Below, piece by piece: positions 1 through 7,700 of a stretch of DNA of 22,321 nucleotides (the stretch's first letter is position 1; each line of letters opens with the position of its first letter). The notes under the pieces were generated by a model. The model was given only the letters and a program-made list of their open reading frames with translations, was not told the origin of the DNA and ran no database searches. Position numbers and translations under genes: made by a program. Source of the stretch: Burkholderia diffusa (lineage in GTDB: Bacteria; Pseudomonadota; Gammaproteobacteria; Burkholderiales; Burkholderiaceae); contig NZ_CABVPN010000050.1 of the NCBI RefSeq assembly GCF_902499115.1, forward strand, positions 1 to 22,321. The letters run 5' to 3'.

Positions 1-45
1 CGTTTCCCAGTGCATCATTCCTCACGCCGTGGATGAAGAAGTTTC

Positions 46-51
46 TATAAT
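46..51 (+). promoter_or_regulatory. Possible -10 box of the ABM/MDR/WYL operon
   Basis: A perfect TATAAT lies 57 bases before the first start codon of the operon. No convincing -35 hexamer is found 16-18 bases upstream, so the assignment rests on the -10 match alone. A TTGACA at 64-69 has no good -10 partner downstream. Confidence 0.3.
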
Positions 52-107
52 GGCATGAATTTATTGACACAGTAAGACTAGTAGATATCGACTCCGGAGC
101 CATCGTC

Positions 108-401
108 ATGGTCAATCTCCTGACGATGGCTCCGAAAGACGAGGCCGCGTTTCTTGCGGCATGGGCCGCCGATTCGCCATCCATAAAGCGCCACCCAAGC
201 TGCATCTCGACGCGGTTGCATCACGCGATCGGCGAGAACCCGACCTACCTCAACTGTGCCGTCTTTGATAGCGTGGCCGCATCGCGCAATGCCTTCAGAA
301 CGCCCGAGTTCCAGCAAAGGCTCACGGCACGCCCGGCATCCGTCGTGGCCCGCCCACCCCGCTTCGCCAAGGTCGCGGTTCCGGACCGGTGCACGGCTTG
401 A
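108..401 (+). CDS. Small antibiotic-biosynthesis-monooxygenase-like (ABM) protein
   Basis: A 97-residue cytoplasmic protein resembling the ABM/dimeric alpha-beta barrel family. These are small proteins that dimerise and act as cofactor-poor monooxygenases or as stress and quinone-linked accessory proteins. The start-proximal VNLLTMAPKDEAAFLAAW and the later YLNCAVFDSVAASRNAF segment fit the strand-helix-strand pattern of the family. The ATG at 108 is favoured because GGAG at 96-99 sits 8 bases before it. The frame stays open upstream to a TAA at 48-50 but holds no other usable start. It is followed after 4 to 19 bases by the MDR gene, so the two are probably co-transcribed. The link to ABM is by resemblance only; no catalytic residue can be named. 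Confidence 0.65.
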   Translation: MVNLLTMAPKDEAAFLAAWAADSPSIKRHPSCISTRLHHAIGENPTYLNCAVFDSVAASRNAFRTPEFQQRLTARPASVVARPPRFAKVAVPDRCTA

Positions 402-420
402 CGCTATGGTGACAACACAT

Positions 421-1353
421 ATGAAACGCATCCAATATAGTCGCTATGGCGGTCCGGAACTCATGCGCGTGGAGGATTTCCAATTGGCTGCGCCCGGCAA
501 AGGCGAAGTGGCCGTGCAGGTAAAGTTTGCCGCGATCAATCCGATCGACTGGAAGTTGCGCAATGGACAGATGAAGATTGTTACTGGCAAGGCTTTTCCC
601 CGCGCCATGGGCATGGATTTTTCGGGGACGGTCATCAACGTCGGTCCCGGTGTGACGCGCCACAAAGCAGGCGACGCGGTATTTGGACTCGCCCGCTTCA
701 AGGAAAGCGGCGCGCATGGGGAAGCAGTCGTGACGAAGGAAAACTTTCTAGCGACCAAGCCTGAGAACATTTCGTTCGAGGCCGCGGCGTGCCTCGGCAC
801 CCCCGGTGTCACGGCATGGAACGGGCTGATCGACAAAGCGAAACTGCGAACCGGCCAGCACGTCTTCATCAATGGCTGTGCGGGAGCGGTCGGTGAAGCG
901 GCCGTGCAGATCGCCCAACTGTTCGGTGCCGTCGTCTCTGGCAGCTGTAGTGCCCGAGACATGGAGCGTGCGACATCACTGGGGGTGCAGCACGTCTACG
1001 ATTACCGGACGACCGATCTATCGAAAATCACTACACGCTTCGATGTAGTTTACGATACCGCGGCCACCATGACGGTATCGGACGGCCTAGCCATGCTGCG
1101 CCGGGGCGGCGTGTTCCTGGATCTTGATCCAGGCTCGGCCAAGCTTATTCGGGCGATTTTCGATCGACGGCTCAAGCTCATCATCGGTTCGCCGCGAGCG
1201 GAGATTCTGGAAAAGCTGGCGAGTGCCGCTCGGGAAAACAGATTCAAAATTCCCATTGGAGAAATCGTTTCCCTGAACGGTGCCATCCAGCTGATTAGCG
1301 AACTGGAAAAAGGCCGTAGGCTCGGCGGAAAGGGCGTCGTGGCGATGGAGTAA
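421..1353 (+). CDS. NAD(P)-dependent MDR-family alcohol dehydrogenase / quinone oxidoreductase-like protein
   Basis: A 310-residue medium-chain dehydrogenase/reductase. The N-terminal GroES-like domain (about residues 1-120) has the signatures AAINPIDWKLRNG and GMDFSGTV. The Rossmann domain follows, with the nucleotide loop GCAGAVG at 152-158. The cysteine and histidine ligands of zinc ADHs are absent, which places it with the zinc-free quinone-oxidoreductase branch. Such enzymes reduce quinones or enones with NADPH; the substrate here is unknown. The open frame begins at 256, but homology starts at MKRIQYSRYGGPE. An in-frame ATG at 406 would add five residues. The stop at 1351-1353 is 2 bases before the next start, so translation is probably coupled to the WYL regulator. 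Confidence 0.85.
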   Translation: MKRIQYSRYGGPELMRVEDFQLAAPGKGEVAVQVKFAAINPIDWKLRNGQMKIVTGKAFPRAMGMDFSGTVINVGPGVTRHKAGDAVFGLARFKESGAHGEAVVTKENFLATKPENISFEAAACLGTPGVTAWNGLIDKAKLRTGQHVFINGCAGAVGEAAVQIAQLFGAVVSGSCSARDMERATSLGVQHVYDYRTTDLSKITTRFDVVYDTAATMTVSDGLAMLRRGGVFLDLDPGSAKLIRAIFDRRLKLIIGSPRAEILEKLASAARENRFKIPIGEIVSLNGAIQLISELEKGRRLGGKGVVAME

Positions 1354-1355
1354 GC

Positions 1356-2060
1356 ATGGCCAGAAGTCATCGACTGTTCGATCTGATGCAAGCGCTTCGA
1401 CGACACCGAAGAACAGTGTCGGGAAAAGCGCTTGCGCTGGAACTCGGTGTGTCGCTACGCACCATCCGTCGCGACGTCGCGACGCTGCAGAACATGGGCG
1501 CCGATATCGATGGAGAGCCGGGTGTCGGCTACATCTTGCGACCAGGATTCCTTCTGCCACCACTCTCGTTCACCGCGGAAGAAATCCAGGCGCTGGTTAT
1601 CGGAGCACAGTGGGTCAGCCACCAAACGGACGATGCGCTTGCCCTTGCTGTGACGAATGCATTGGCCAAGATCGACGCTGTTTTGCCCGCTGACATGCGA
1701 GCCGCACTCCAGGACGATACGGTCTATGTGGGTCACCCGCTGAAGAGCCAGGCGCCACTCGACTTGAGCGACATCCGCCGGGCACTTCGCGAACAGCGCA
1801 AGTTGCGCATCACCCTGTCGATCGAACATGCACCCACTGACGAACAAGTGGTCTGGCCGATCATGGTGGGTTTGATAGACGGCAAGCGGTTTATCGCCGC
1901 CTGGTGCGAGCTGGACAGCCGATTCCGCGTGATCGGTCTGGATGACATTGCTACCGCGGAAGTTCTAGTTGAACGCTACACTCGCGACCGCCGGCAGTTA
2001 GTCAAGGAATGGCGCACCCAGGAGATGCGTCCATGCAATAGTCAAGGAACCGTTTGCTAA
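1356..2060 (+). CDS. YafY-type transcriptional regulator (HTH plus WYL domain)
   Basis: A 234-residue regulator. Residues 5-60 form a winged HTH of the HTH_11/DeoR type (SGKALALELGVSLRTIRRDV), followed by the usual wing GVGYILRPGF. The second half, about 135-215, is a WYL ligand-sensing domain with VVWPIMVGLIDGKRFIAAW. The length is normal for this family. GGAG at 1347-1350, inside the end of the MDR gene, provides the ribosome site with a 5-base spacer. As the last gene of the operon it probably controls the MDR and ABM genes; that role is inferred from position. Confidence 0.85.
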   Translation: MARSHRLFDLMQALRRHRRTVSGKALALELGVSLRTIRRDVATLQNMGADIDGEPGVGYILRPGFLLPPLSFTAEEIQALVIGAQWVSHQTDDALALAVTNALAKIDAVLPADMRAALQDDTVYVGHPLKSQAPLDLSDIRRALREQRKLRITLSIEHAPTDEQVVWPIMVGLIDGKRFIAAWCELDSRFRVIGLDDIATAEVLVERYTRDRRQLVKEWRTQEMRPCNSQGTVC

Positions 2061-2290
2061 CGAGTTGGAGTTGTGTCCAGTCGGACTGCCGTTTGTGTAG
2101 TGGACCCCAGGTTCATTCAGTCCCATCCGCTTCACCCGGCACCTCGCTGCTATCGCCAAAATCTGTTCGATCCAAAAACAACCTTGCCTCACAGGAAACC
2201 GCCCATGCAACGGGCAACATGGCACGCGTGGAGATTCATTGGCCGCGTTAGCTGAACGTATCGAACCGGTTGGACGCGCCTGCAATGTCG

Positions 2291-3385
2291 TTAGGGATGC
2301 AGATACTTGTCGAAGAACACACTCAGATCCGTAAAGTGCGCCTTGGTCTCCGGTGCATCGGGAGAAAGGAGATACTGAAAGTGAGACAAACCTTCGAAAA
2401 CGATCAGATCTGCCGTCACGCCGGAATCTCGCATCTTGCGATGAACTCTCAAGGTGTTGCTTAGAAACAGATCCCGCGATCCAGTCGTGAGTATCGCAGG
2501 AGGGAAACCGTGAAAATCACCATAAACGGGGGAAAGCATCGGATCCTTTGGATCGTGCCCGTTCGCATACAGCGCCGCCGCATCGCCAAGCCATCCGCTG
2601 TAACGGACGAGCACATTGTCAATACCTCTATTGGTAAAGTACGTGTCGCCAGTCTCGGTGAGATCGGACCACGGCGTGCCCGGCGCGATGGCCCCGGGAA
2701 CAGGCAGTCCTTCCGCTTTGGCGCGGAGTACCAAAGCCAGCGTCAAGGCGCCGCCGGCTGAATCGCCAAATACCGCAATTCTTTTGGGATCCGTGCCTTT
2801 TATGACCTCCTTATAGACCGCAATCGCATCATCCAAGGCTGCCGGATAGGGATGGTCGGGTGGCATGCGGTAATCAATAGCCAACACTTTGGCGTGTACA
2901 AAGCCAGCCATCAGGATGGCCTCGTATAGCCCTGCTCTACCGGGATTCAATACGTATCCGCCTCCGTGGAGGTTGAGCAAAAGTCTGTTCTGATTGCGTT
3001 CCGATACAATGTTTGGCGAGACTTTAAAAACGTTGACCCCTGCGATCTTTTCCGGTTGAACCGTTACATCCATCTTCAAGATTAGATCCGCCAAGCGTTC
3101 GTCGGTTGCGCCTGCCAACTTGCCAACCCAGCGTTTCCATTCCGCCCGTGTCTTCGGATGGTCGTCCCAAAATGGAGGTGGTCCCGCCGCGATTATCGTT
3201 TGAATTTCAGGGCTGACCGTAATGGGAACAGGGATCGCGCGATTAGCTCGATCCAGCCCACTCTCGTAGGCGCTCGCGGGACCCGGCATCAACAAGGTCA
3301 GGGCAAACAGGAACAATAAGCGACTACCTAGCGCCACGGGTTTTCTCCTATCAACCTGCTGAATCAGGGAACTGAAGCTCGCCAC
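2291..3385 (-). CDS. Secreted alpha/beta hydrolase, hormone-sensitive-lipase (HSL) family esterase
   Basis: A 364-residue esterase of the bacterial HSL/family IV type, which cleaves short-chain carboxylic esters. The oxyanion-hole motif HGGG is at 140-143 and the nucleophile motif GDSAGG at 207-212 (Ser209). Asp305 in SRDLF and His335 in GLSHF complete a full catalytic triad. An N-terminal signal peptide (hydrophobic stretch LLFLFALTLLMPGPASA, probable cleavage after Ala39) points to export. The start is a GTG at 3385, supported by AGGAG at 3395-3399 with a 9-base spacer. It is followed on the plus side by the convergent WYL operon. It lies 94 bases downstream of the ALDH gene on the same strand; whether it belongs to that transcript is uncertain. 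Confidence 0.9.
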   Translation of the reverse strand: MASFSSLIQQVDRRKPVALGSRLLFLFALTLLMPGPASAYESGLDRANRAIPVPITVSPEIQTIIAAGPPPFWDDHPKTRAEWKRWVGKLAGATDERLADLILKMDVTVQPEKIAGVNVFKVSPNIVSERNQNRLLLNLHGGGYVLNPGRAGLYEAILMAGFVHAKVLAIDYRMPPDHPYPAALDDAIAVYKEVIKGTDPKRIAVFGDSAGGALTLALVLRAKAEGLPVPGAIAPGTPWSDLTETGDTYFTNRGIDNVLVRYSGWLGDAAALYANGHDPKDPMLSPVYGDFHGFPPAILTTGSRDLFLSNTLRVHRKMRDSGVTADLIVFEGLSHFQYLLSPDAPETKAHFTDLSVFFDKYLHP

Positions 3386-3394
3386 CGGCGTATT

Positions 3395-3399
3395 CTCCT
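3395..3399 (-). promoter_or_regulatory. Shine-Dalgarno site that fixes the GTG start of the esterase
   Basis: AGGAG on the minus strand lies 9 bases before the GTG at 3385. There is no competing ATG before the signal-peptide hydrophobic core. Confidence 0.6.
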
Positions 3400-3479
3400 G
3401 GAATCCGAGAACCGCGCTTCATCAACTCGCGCCCCAGCTTTTGCAACACATTGCACCGCTAAGGCGCCGCGACGGACAA

Positions 3480-4898
3480 TCAGGCGAAACCGATCATGGC
3501 CTTCGTTTCGAGATATTCCTCCATCCCGAATATGCCCATTTCACGACCGTTACCCGATTTCCGATACCCCCCCATCGGGGCGACAGTATTCGCGGGCGCG
3601 CCGTTGAAGAAAACGCGACCAGCGTTCAATTTGCGACAGACGTTCAGTCCTTTTTCGCGATCTTTGGTGAAGACGTATGCACCAAGTCCATATTCGGTAT
3701 CGTTTGCGATCTCGACCGCTTGTTCTACCGTTCTGTACGTCAGGACCGAAGTGACCATCCCGAAGATTTCCTCACGAGCAATCGTCATATCGGGAGCGAC
3801 ATCGGCAAAAATCGTAGGACGAACGAAGAATCCGCGGTCCAACCCGTCCGGACGGCCAGGGCCCCCGCAAACCAGACGCGCGCCTTCCTCGAGGCCCACA
3901 TTGATGTAGTGCTGAATCCGATCGAACTGTGCGCGATTGACCACCGGACCGTGTGTCGTTGCGGGGTTTTTCGGGTCTCCGATACACATGTCAGCGACGG
4001 CTTCGCGAAGATAGCCGAGCACTTCTTCGAGCTGATCCTGATGCACGAGAAGGCGCGTCGGAGAATGGCAAGACTGCCCGCTGTTCGAAAAGCCACGTGT
4101 CGCGTTATATACCGCGGCCGCCCGCAAATCGGCATCCGGCAGCACAATGTTCGCCGACTTTCCACCGAGTTCCTGCGCGACACGCTTTACCGACGGCGCA
4201 GCCGCCTCGGCCACGAGAATCCCGGCACGGGTCGAGCCGGTAAACGACACGATGCCAATATCCTCGTGCGCGCTGATCGCGTTGCCGACGGTTGGGCCGT
4301 CGCCGTTCACAAGATTGAATACCCCGTTGGGCACTCCTGCCTCGTGAAGAATTTCGGCCAGGATCAACGCGCTCACGGGCGTGAATTCAGACGGTTTCAG
4401 CACGACCGGGCAGCCTGCTGCGAAGGCCGACGCGAGCTTGTTGCAAATGAGCTGGTTTGGCCAGTTCCAGGGGGTAATGAGTCCGGCCACGCCAATCGCT
4501 TCACGACGAATGATGCTGACGCCCAGCCAACTCTCGAATTCGTAACCCTTGAGCGTCTCGATTGCCTGCCGAAGCGCGGCAAGACCGGAGGCCGTATGTT
4601 GTTTCAACGAACATGGTGTACCCATCTCCTCCGTGAGGGCCGCCATGATGTCGTCTTCGCGACGCAAGTAGACCGCGACGATGTTATCGAGGAGTTCGAT
4701 CCGCTCCTGCTTCGACGCGGTACTAAAGGCCGGTAGCGCACGCTTGGCAGCCTGCACCGCTCGATCCACGTCCGCGGCACTTCCCAACGCCACGACGCCG
4801 AAGGTCTCCTCCGTCGCCGGGTTGACGAGGTCAAACGGACGCGACTCGACGGGATCGACCCACTCACCATCAATGTAGAACTGCTCGAATTTTCGCAT
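3480..4898 (-). CDS. NAD(P)-dependent aldehyde dehydrogenase
   Basis: A 472-residue ALDH-superfamily enzyme oxidising an aldehyde to its acid. All key elements are present: Asn145 in PWNWP, Lys168 in VLKPSEFTP, Glu243 in QELGGKSAN and catalytic Cys277 in GQSCHSPTR. The usual G-Q-V/I-C around the cysteine reads GQSC here. I chose the ATG at 4898 because the family N-terminus (FEQFYIDGEWVDP) begins there and gives normal length. The frame stays open upstream to a GTG at 5159, so a 559-residue fusion with the upstream small gene is formally possible. No strong Shine-Dalgarno precedes 4898, which suggests dependence on upstream translation. A sigma-54-type promoter lies at 5607-5621. The aldehyde is unknown; context suggests an intermediate made by the dehydrogenases of the cluster. 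Confidence 0.9.
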   Translation of the reverse strand: MRKFEQFYIDGEWVDPVESRPFDLVNPATEETFGVVALGSAADVDRAVQAAKRALPAFSTASKQERIELLDNIVAVYLRREDDIMAALTEEMGTPCSLKQHTASGLAALRQAIETLKGYEFESWLGVSIIRREAIGVAGLITPWNWPNQLICNKLASAFAAGCPVVLKPSEFTPVSALILAEILHEAGVPNGVFNLVNGDGPTVGNAISAHEDIGIVSFTGSTRAGILVAEAAAPSVKRVAQELGGKSANIVLPDADLRAAAVYNATRGFSNSGQSCHSPTRLLVHQDQLEEVLGYLREAVADMCIGDPKNPATTHGPVVNRAQFDRIQHYINVGLEEGARLVCGGPGRPDGLDRGFFVRPTIFADVAPDMTIAREEIFGMVTSVLTYRTVEQAVEIANDTEYGLGAYVFTKDREKGLNVCRKLNAGRVFFNGAPANTVAPMGGYRKSGNGREMGIFGMEEYLETKAMIGFA

Positions 4899-5383
4899 TG
4901 TCTCGGGTTTAACGGTTGAAGTATGCAAACCACCATGCAAGACATGTGCCATCAGACCGACCCATGGCATTCCGCGGCTCCGCCGCGTCGAAAATTCAAT
5001 GACCTCGGATCGATTGACCGCAGGGTAAGCACGATTGTCTTCAACAAAAACATGACGATCATTGATCGCAACCGGCGTCCGTATCACGTCGCCTGCTGCG
5101 CCACCAAAATCAGACCCCAAGAAAACCGGCATACCGGTGACGTGCTCGCGGATCTTCACAATAGCGACGACATGCTCGTTTCCGACTCCGGCGGCCCCGC
5201 CTTCCGATAGCCCCGCAATACGGCATCTGCCGTGGGAATCGGAGTCTTGACCGACGTGGCCAAACGTGGGCAGCAGTACGGTGCCTTATACGTGACATCC
5301 ATACGGGTACCGTCTAATTCGCGTGCAACGATGCGCCGATTCGAATACCGAAATCCGACGCTATTACTGATGACCTCGGCCAT
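4899..5383 (-). pseudogene. Small unrecognised gene, frameshifted, running in frame into the ALDH gene
   Basis: Reading from ATG 5383 gives 33 residues ending DGTRMDVTYK at 5285. One frame over, and open from 5285, the coherent sequence GTVLLPTFGHVGQDSDSHGR begins and continues through VGNEHVVAIVKIREHVTG and GSDFGGAAGDVIRTP to the ALDH start. Adding back one G in the AAGG at 5287-5284 joins them into about 162 residues. Without it, the first frame stops at 5156-5158. I do not recognise the family; it has no signal peptide or membrane segment. No stop codon separates it from the ALDH, so either its own stop has also been lost or the two were fused. It is the first gene behind the sigma-54-like promoter at 5607-5621. 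A sequencing error is a possible explanation of the shift. Confidence 0.55.
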
Positions 5384-5695
5384 TTGATTGGAATCAAGAT
5401 TCGACCTTCGCGCCGGGCGCGAGTATCTCGATCGGTGTCACACACCGCCAGTGGATGCCTATTTTTCAGAAGTTTCTAGGCCCCCGGGCGCCGATCGTTT
5501 CTAGCCCGACGAGGCCGAGTTTTTCGCCTCTCGACTCGATGTGCATGTCGTCTCCCGATATTTCCGCGATTGCCAAGGTCGTGAAAGCCACTCCGTCGGC
5601 AGTCTCGCAATCAATATGCCATCGAGCAAACTAGAGAGGCTTCGCATCATCACCAGTCAAACGGCTACGTTATCCAGCCGGCCTGATATGGCCTG
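5384..5695. other. 312-bp intergenic region between regulator and ALDH unit
   Basis: No credible coding frame was found. It holds the sigma-54-type promoter at 5607-5621 (minus strand). A small GGCC-TGATAT-GGCC inverted repeat at 5680-5693 lies just past the regulator stop codon and may be a weak terminator or protein-binding site. The promoter would give an untranslated leader of about 210 bases before ATG 5383, which is long; what that leader does is not evident. Confidence 0.5.
5607..5621 (-). promoter_or_regulatory. Sigma-54 (-24/-12) promoter for the ALDH unit
   Basis: The minus strand reads TGGCATATTGATTGC. Both invariant dinucleotides, GG (-24) and GC (-12), are present at the canonical spacing, with the full TGGCA and TTGC half-sites. 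It points at the small gene and ALDH, and lies immediately downstream of the sigma-54 activator gene. It is one of three identical-pattern sites in this window. Confidence 0.75.
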
Positions 5696-7414
5696 TCAAG
5701 ACGTGGTCAGCCCCATCTGAGCGAGACGTTTGTAGAGATAGGACCGCGAGATTCCAAGGCTCGAAGCCACTCGCTTCTTGTTTCCGCCGAATTGCGTCAT
5801 CGCCTTCCGAATTAGCTGCGCCTCGACCTGTTCCACTGCGCTGCTCACGCGCATCGTGTCCGAATGGCCCAGCGAAGGCGGATGCGACGGCTGATCCGGG
5901 AACACCGGAGCCGTCACGGTCACTTGAGGACCCGCATCTGACAGATCGATCGCGCCGAAGTCGATTGCGTCAATGATGTCTGTATCGCTAAAAATGGCAG
6001 CCCGTTCGACCGTATGCATCAGCTGTCGCACGTTACCCGGCCATGAATGTGCCTGAAGATAGGCCAACGCATGGTCCGACAGCCGCTTCGGCCGCTGCCC
6101 GTGCCGTTCCGCAAACTGGTTAAGCGCCAGATCCGCAAGTAGCGGGATATCATCGAGTCGCTCGCGAAGCGCCGGTAGCCGAATGACGACCGCACCGATT
6201 CGATAGAATAAATCGAGCCGGAACGTCCCGTCGGCGATCATCGCTTCGAAGTTGCGGTTGCTCGCACTGATCAAACGAAAATTGGAGTTTCGTGCTTCGG
6301 TTCCGCCGACGCGCTGGAACGATCCGTCCTGCAACACACGCAACAGCTTCACCTGCACGTCGGCCGGCATGTCTCCGACCTCGTCGAAGAACAGGCTCCC
6401 GGCATCTGCCTGCTCTATCTTGCCACGTCGGCCTTTGCGTTCAGCGCCCGTGAATGATCCGCCCTCGTAACCGAACAGCTCACTCTCGACCAGTGTCGAC
6501 GGTAACGCCGCGGCGTTCACCATGACTAGATTGCCGTCGCGCCTGGCGCTCAGCTTGTGAATCGCGTGCGCCGCCAACTCCTTGCCCGTTCCACTTTCTC
6601 CCGTCAGCAGAACCGGAACGTCGAGCGGCGCGACCTTCACGATTTGCTGCTTGAGGCGCTGCATCGCCTGACTTTCCCCAACAATCTGGTCCAGGCCGTA
6701 GCTACGATTCTTGAGATCCTTCAGCTCCCGCTTGTAGTACGCCACTTCCGACTTCAATTTCGTCAACTCGGTCGAGAACGTCTGCAATTGCTCTGGTCCC
6801 TTGAACATCACTTGACCAATCGCGCCCACCGTCTCCCCGCGGGCATTCCTGATCGGATGCCGCGTGACGACTCGCGTCACACCTCTCATCTCCTGAATTG
6901 CACCAATTTCCGCTTTACCAGACGATGCTACCTGATCGAGCCTGGTATTTTCGATTACTTCGGATACGTGGCGGCCAACCGAGCTCCCTGACTTCATTCC
7001 AAAGAAGCGCTCATGGACGGGGCTGATATACCGCAGCACCCCGTCGCGATCTACAACGGTCAGCGCTTCGAATGGATTCGTCAGAAAATGACTAAGGATG
7101 TCGCTCGCGAAATCGACTGAGCCGACGAATTCGAATAGCGCATCGCGCCCATCTCGGAGCAAAGCAACGAGTATCGTCGCGTCCGTGGCAGGTAGAACGA
7201 TAACCACAACCGGCGAAGAATCGGGACCTTCAACCGAGAAAAGGCGTTGCTGGCGACGCCTTGCTTCGTGCCATCCTGCGATGATTCTCGTCGCCATTTC
7301 GCGCTGCTCGACGATGCCGGTCGCTATCAGCTCTGTTCCGGCTGCCGACAGAATCAATACGCCACGTAGCGAGGCCGCCGCAACGCCAGGCCTGGCCAAA
7401 TCGAGTGTCTCCAT
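5696..7414 (-). CDS. Sigma-54-dependent enhancer-binding transcriptional activator (PAS, AAA+, Fis HTH)
   Basis: A 572-residue bacterial enhancer-binding protein. Residues 1-100 form an N-terminal region I cannot name, probably sensory. A PAS domain follows at about 105-205 (LTVVDRDGVLRYISPVHERF), then a short coiled linker at 208-238. The AAA+ domain spans about 242-480, with Walker A GESGTGKE at 272-279 and Walker B LFFDEV at 341-346. The loop that contacts sigma-54 reads GSFTGA (319-324) instead of the usual GAFTGA. A Fis-type HTH ends the protein (about 526-566, NKKRVASSLGISRSYLYKRL). The ATG is supported by AGGGA at 7422-7426. Three sigma-54-type promoters nearby are the likely targets, and a palindrome at 7437-7454 suggests autoregulation. 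Confidence 0.93.
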   Translation of the reverse strand: METLDLARPGVAAASLRGVLILSAAGTELIATGIVEQREMATRIIAGWHEARRRQQRLFSVEGPDSSPVVVIVLPATDATILVALLRDGRDALFEFVGSVDFASDILSHFLTNPFEALTVVDRDGVLRYISPVHERFFGMKSGSSVGRHVSEVIENTRLDQVASSGKAEIGAIQEMRGVTRVVTRHPIRNARGETVGAIGQVMFKGPEQLQTFSTELTKLKSEVAYYKRELKDLKNRSYGLDQIVGESQAMQRLKQQIVKVAPLDVPVLLTGESGTGKELAAHAIHKLSARRDGNLVMVNAAALPSTLVESELFGYEGGSFTGAERKGRRGKIEQADAGSLFFDEVGDMPADVQVKLLRVLQDGSFQRVGGTEARNSNFRLISASNRNFEAMIADGTFRLDLFYRIGAVVIRLPALRERLDDIPLLADLALNQFAERHGQRPKRLSDHALAYLQAHSWPGNVRQLMHTVERAAIFSDTDIIDAIDFGAIDLSDAGPQVTVTAPVFPDQPSHPPSLGHSDTMRVSSAVEQVEAQLIRKAMTQFGGNKKRVASSLGISRSYLYKRLAQMGLTTS

Positions 7415-7436
7415 GGTGTTATCCCTATGTCTCCGT

Positions 7437-7454
7437 GGCGATTATTGAATCGCC
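7437..7454. promoter_or_regulatory. Palindromic operator or enhancer candidate, copy 1 (GGCGAT-N6-ATCGCC)
   Basis: The perfect 18-bp dyad GGCGATTATTGAATCGCC starts 23 bases upstream of the regulator ATG, within its leader or promoter. The same half-sites at the same spacing recur at 14548-14565 in the divergent control region. Its position suggests autoregulation by the sigma-54 activator; this is an inference. Confidence 0.5.
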
Positions 7455-7461
7455 TTTTTTT
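7437..7461 (+). terminator. Intrinsic-terminator-shaped hairpin on the plus strand
   Basis: GGCGATT, loop ATTG, AATCGCC, then seven T residues: a perfect 7-bp stem with a T tract. On the plus strand it could end antisense transcription running through the regulator gene. No plus-strand gene leads into it, so the same DNA may serve chiefly as an operator (see the 7437-7454 entry). Confidence 0.4.
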
Positions 7462-7516
7462 GGATCTGTCCTCACCGCGGACACAGCCTATCACCACGAG
7501 AGTCAATGATTAGTGG

Positions 7517-7545
7517 GTCGAATCGACAGCACTTGTCGATCCGAC
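7517..7545. repeat. Inverted repeat / hairpin between MmgE/PrpD and the regulator
   Basis: GTCGAATCGACA and TGTCGATCCGAC flank a 5-base loop (GCACT): 12 paired positions with a single A/C mismatch. It lies 156 bases past the MmgE/PrpD stop and about 100 bases upstream of the regulator start. No T tract follows on the minus strand, so it is either a factor-assisted terminator for the long operon or another regulator site. Confidence 0.45.
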
Positions 7546-7700
7546 TCATCAATCGTTCGGCATCACCGTGGCAAGCGCCCACACTACCGCTTCGTCACCC
7601 ACGGAACCGCGCCCGTGAGGAGAATCACTTAATCCTCATACGTATCGGTCCACTTTCCTCTGCCTGGGCGCTTGTCACTGGACGCGCCGCGCTCGATATG

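Noticed and set aside
256..420. Extended start of the MDR gene
   Set aside because: The extra 55 residues overlap the ABM gene in another frame and lack homology; the family begins at MKRIQYSRYGGPE.
3441..4736. A 431-codon plus-strand open frame
   Set aside because: It is fully antisense to the ALDH gene, shows no family resemblance, and reflects GC-rich codon use on the other strand.
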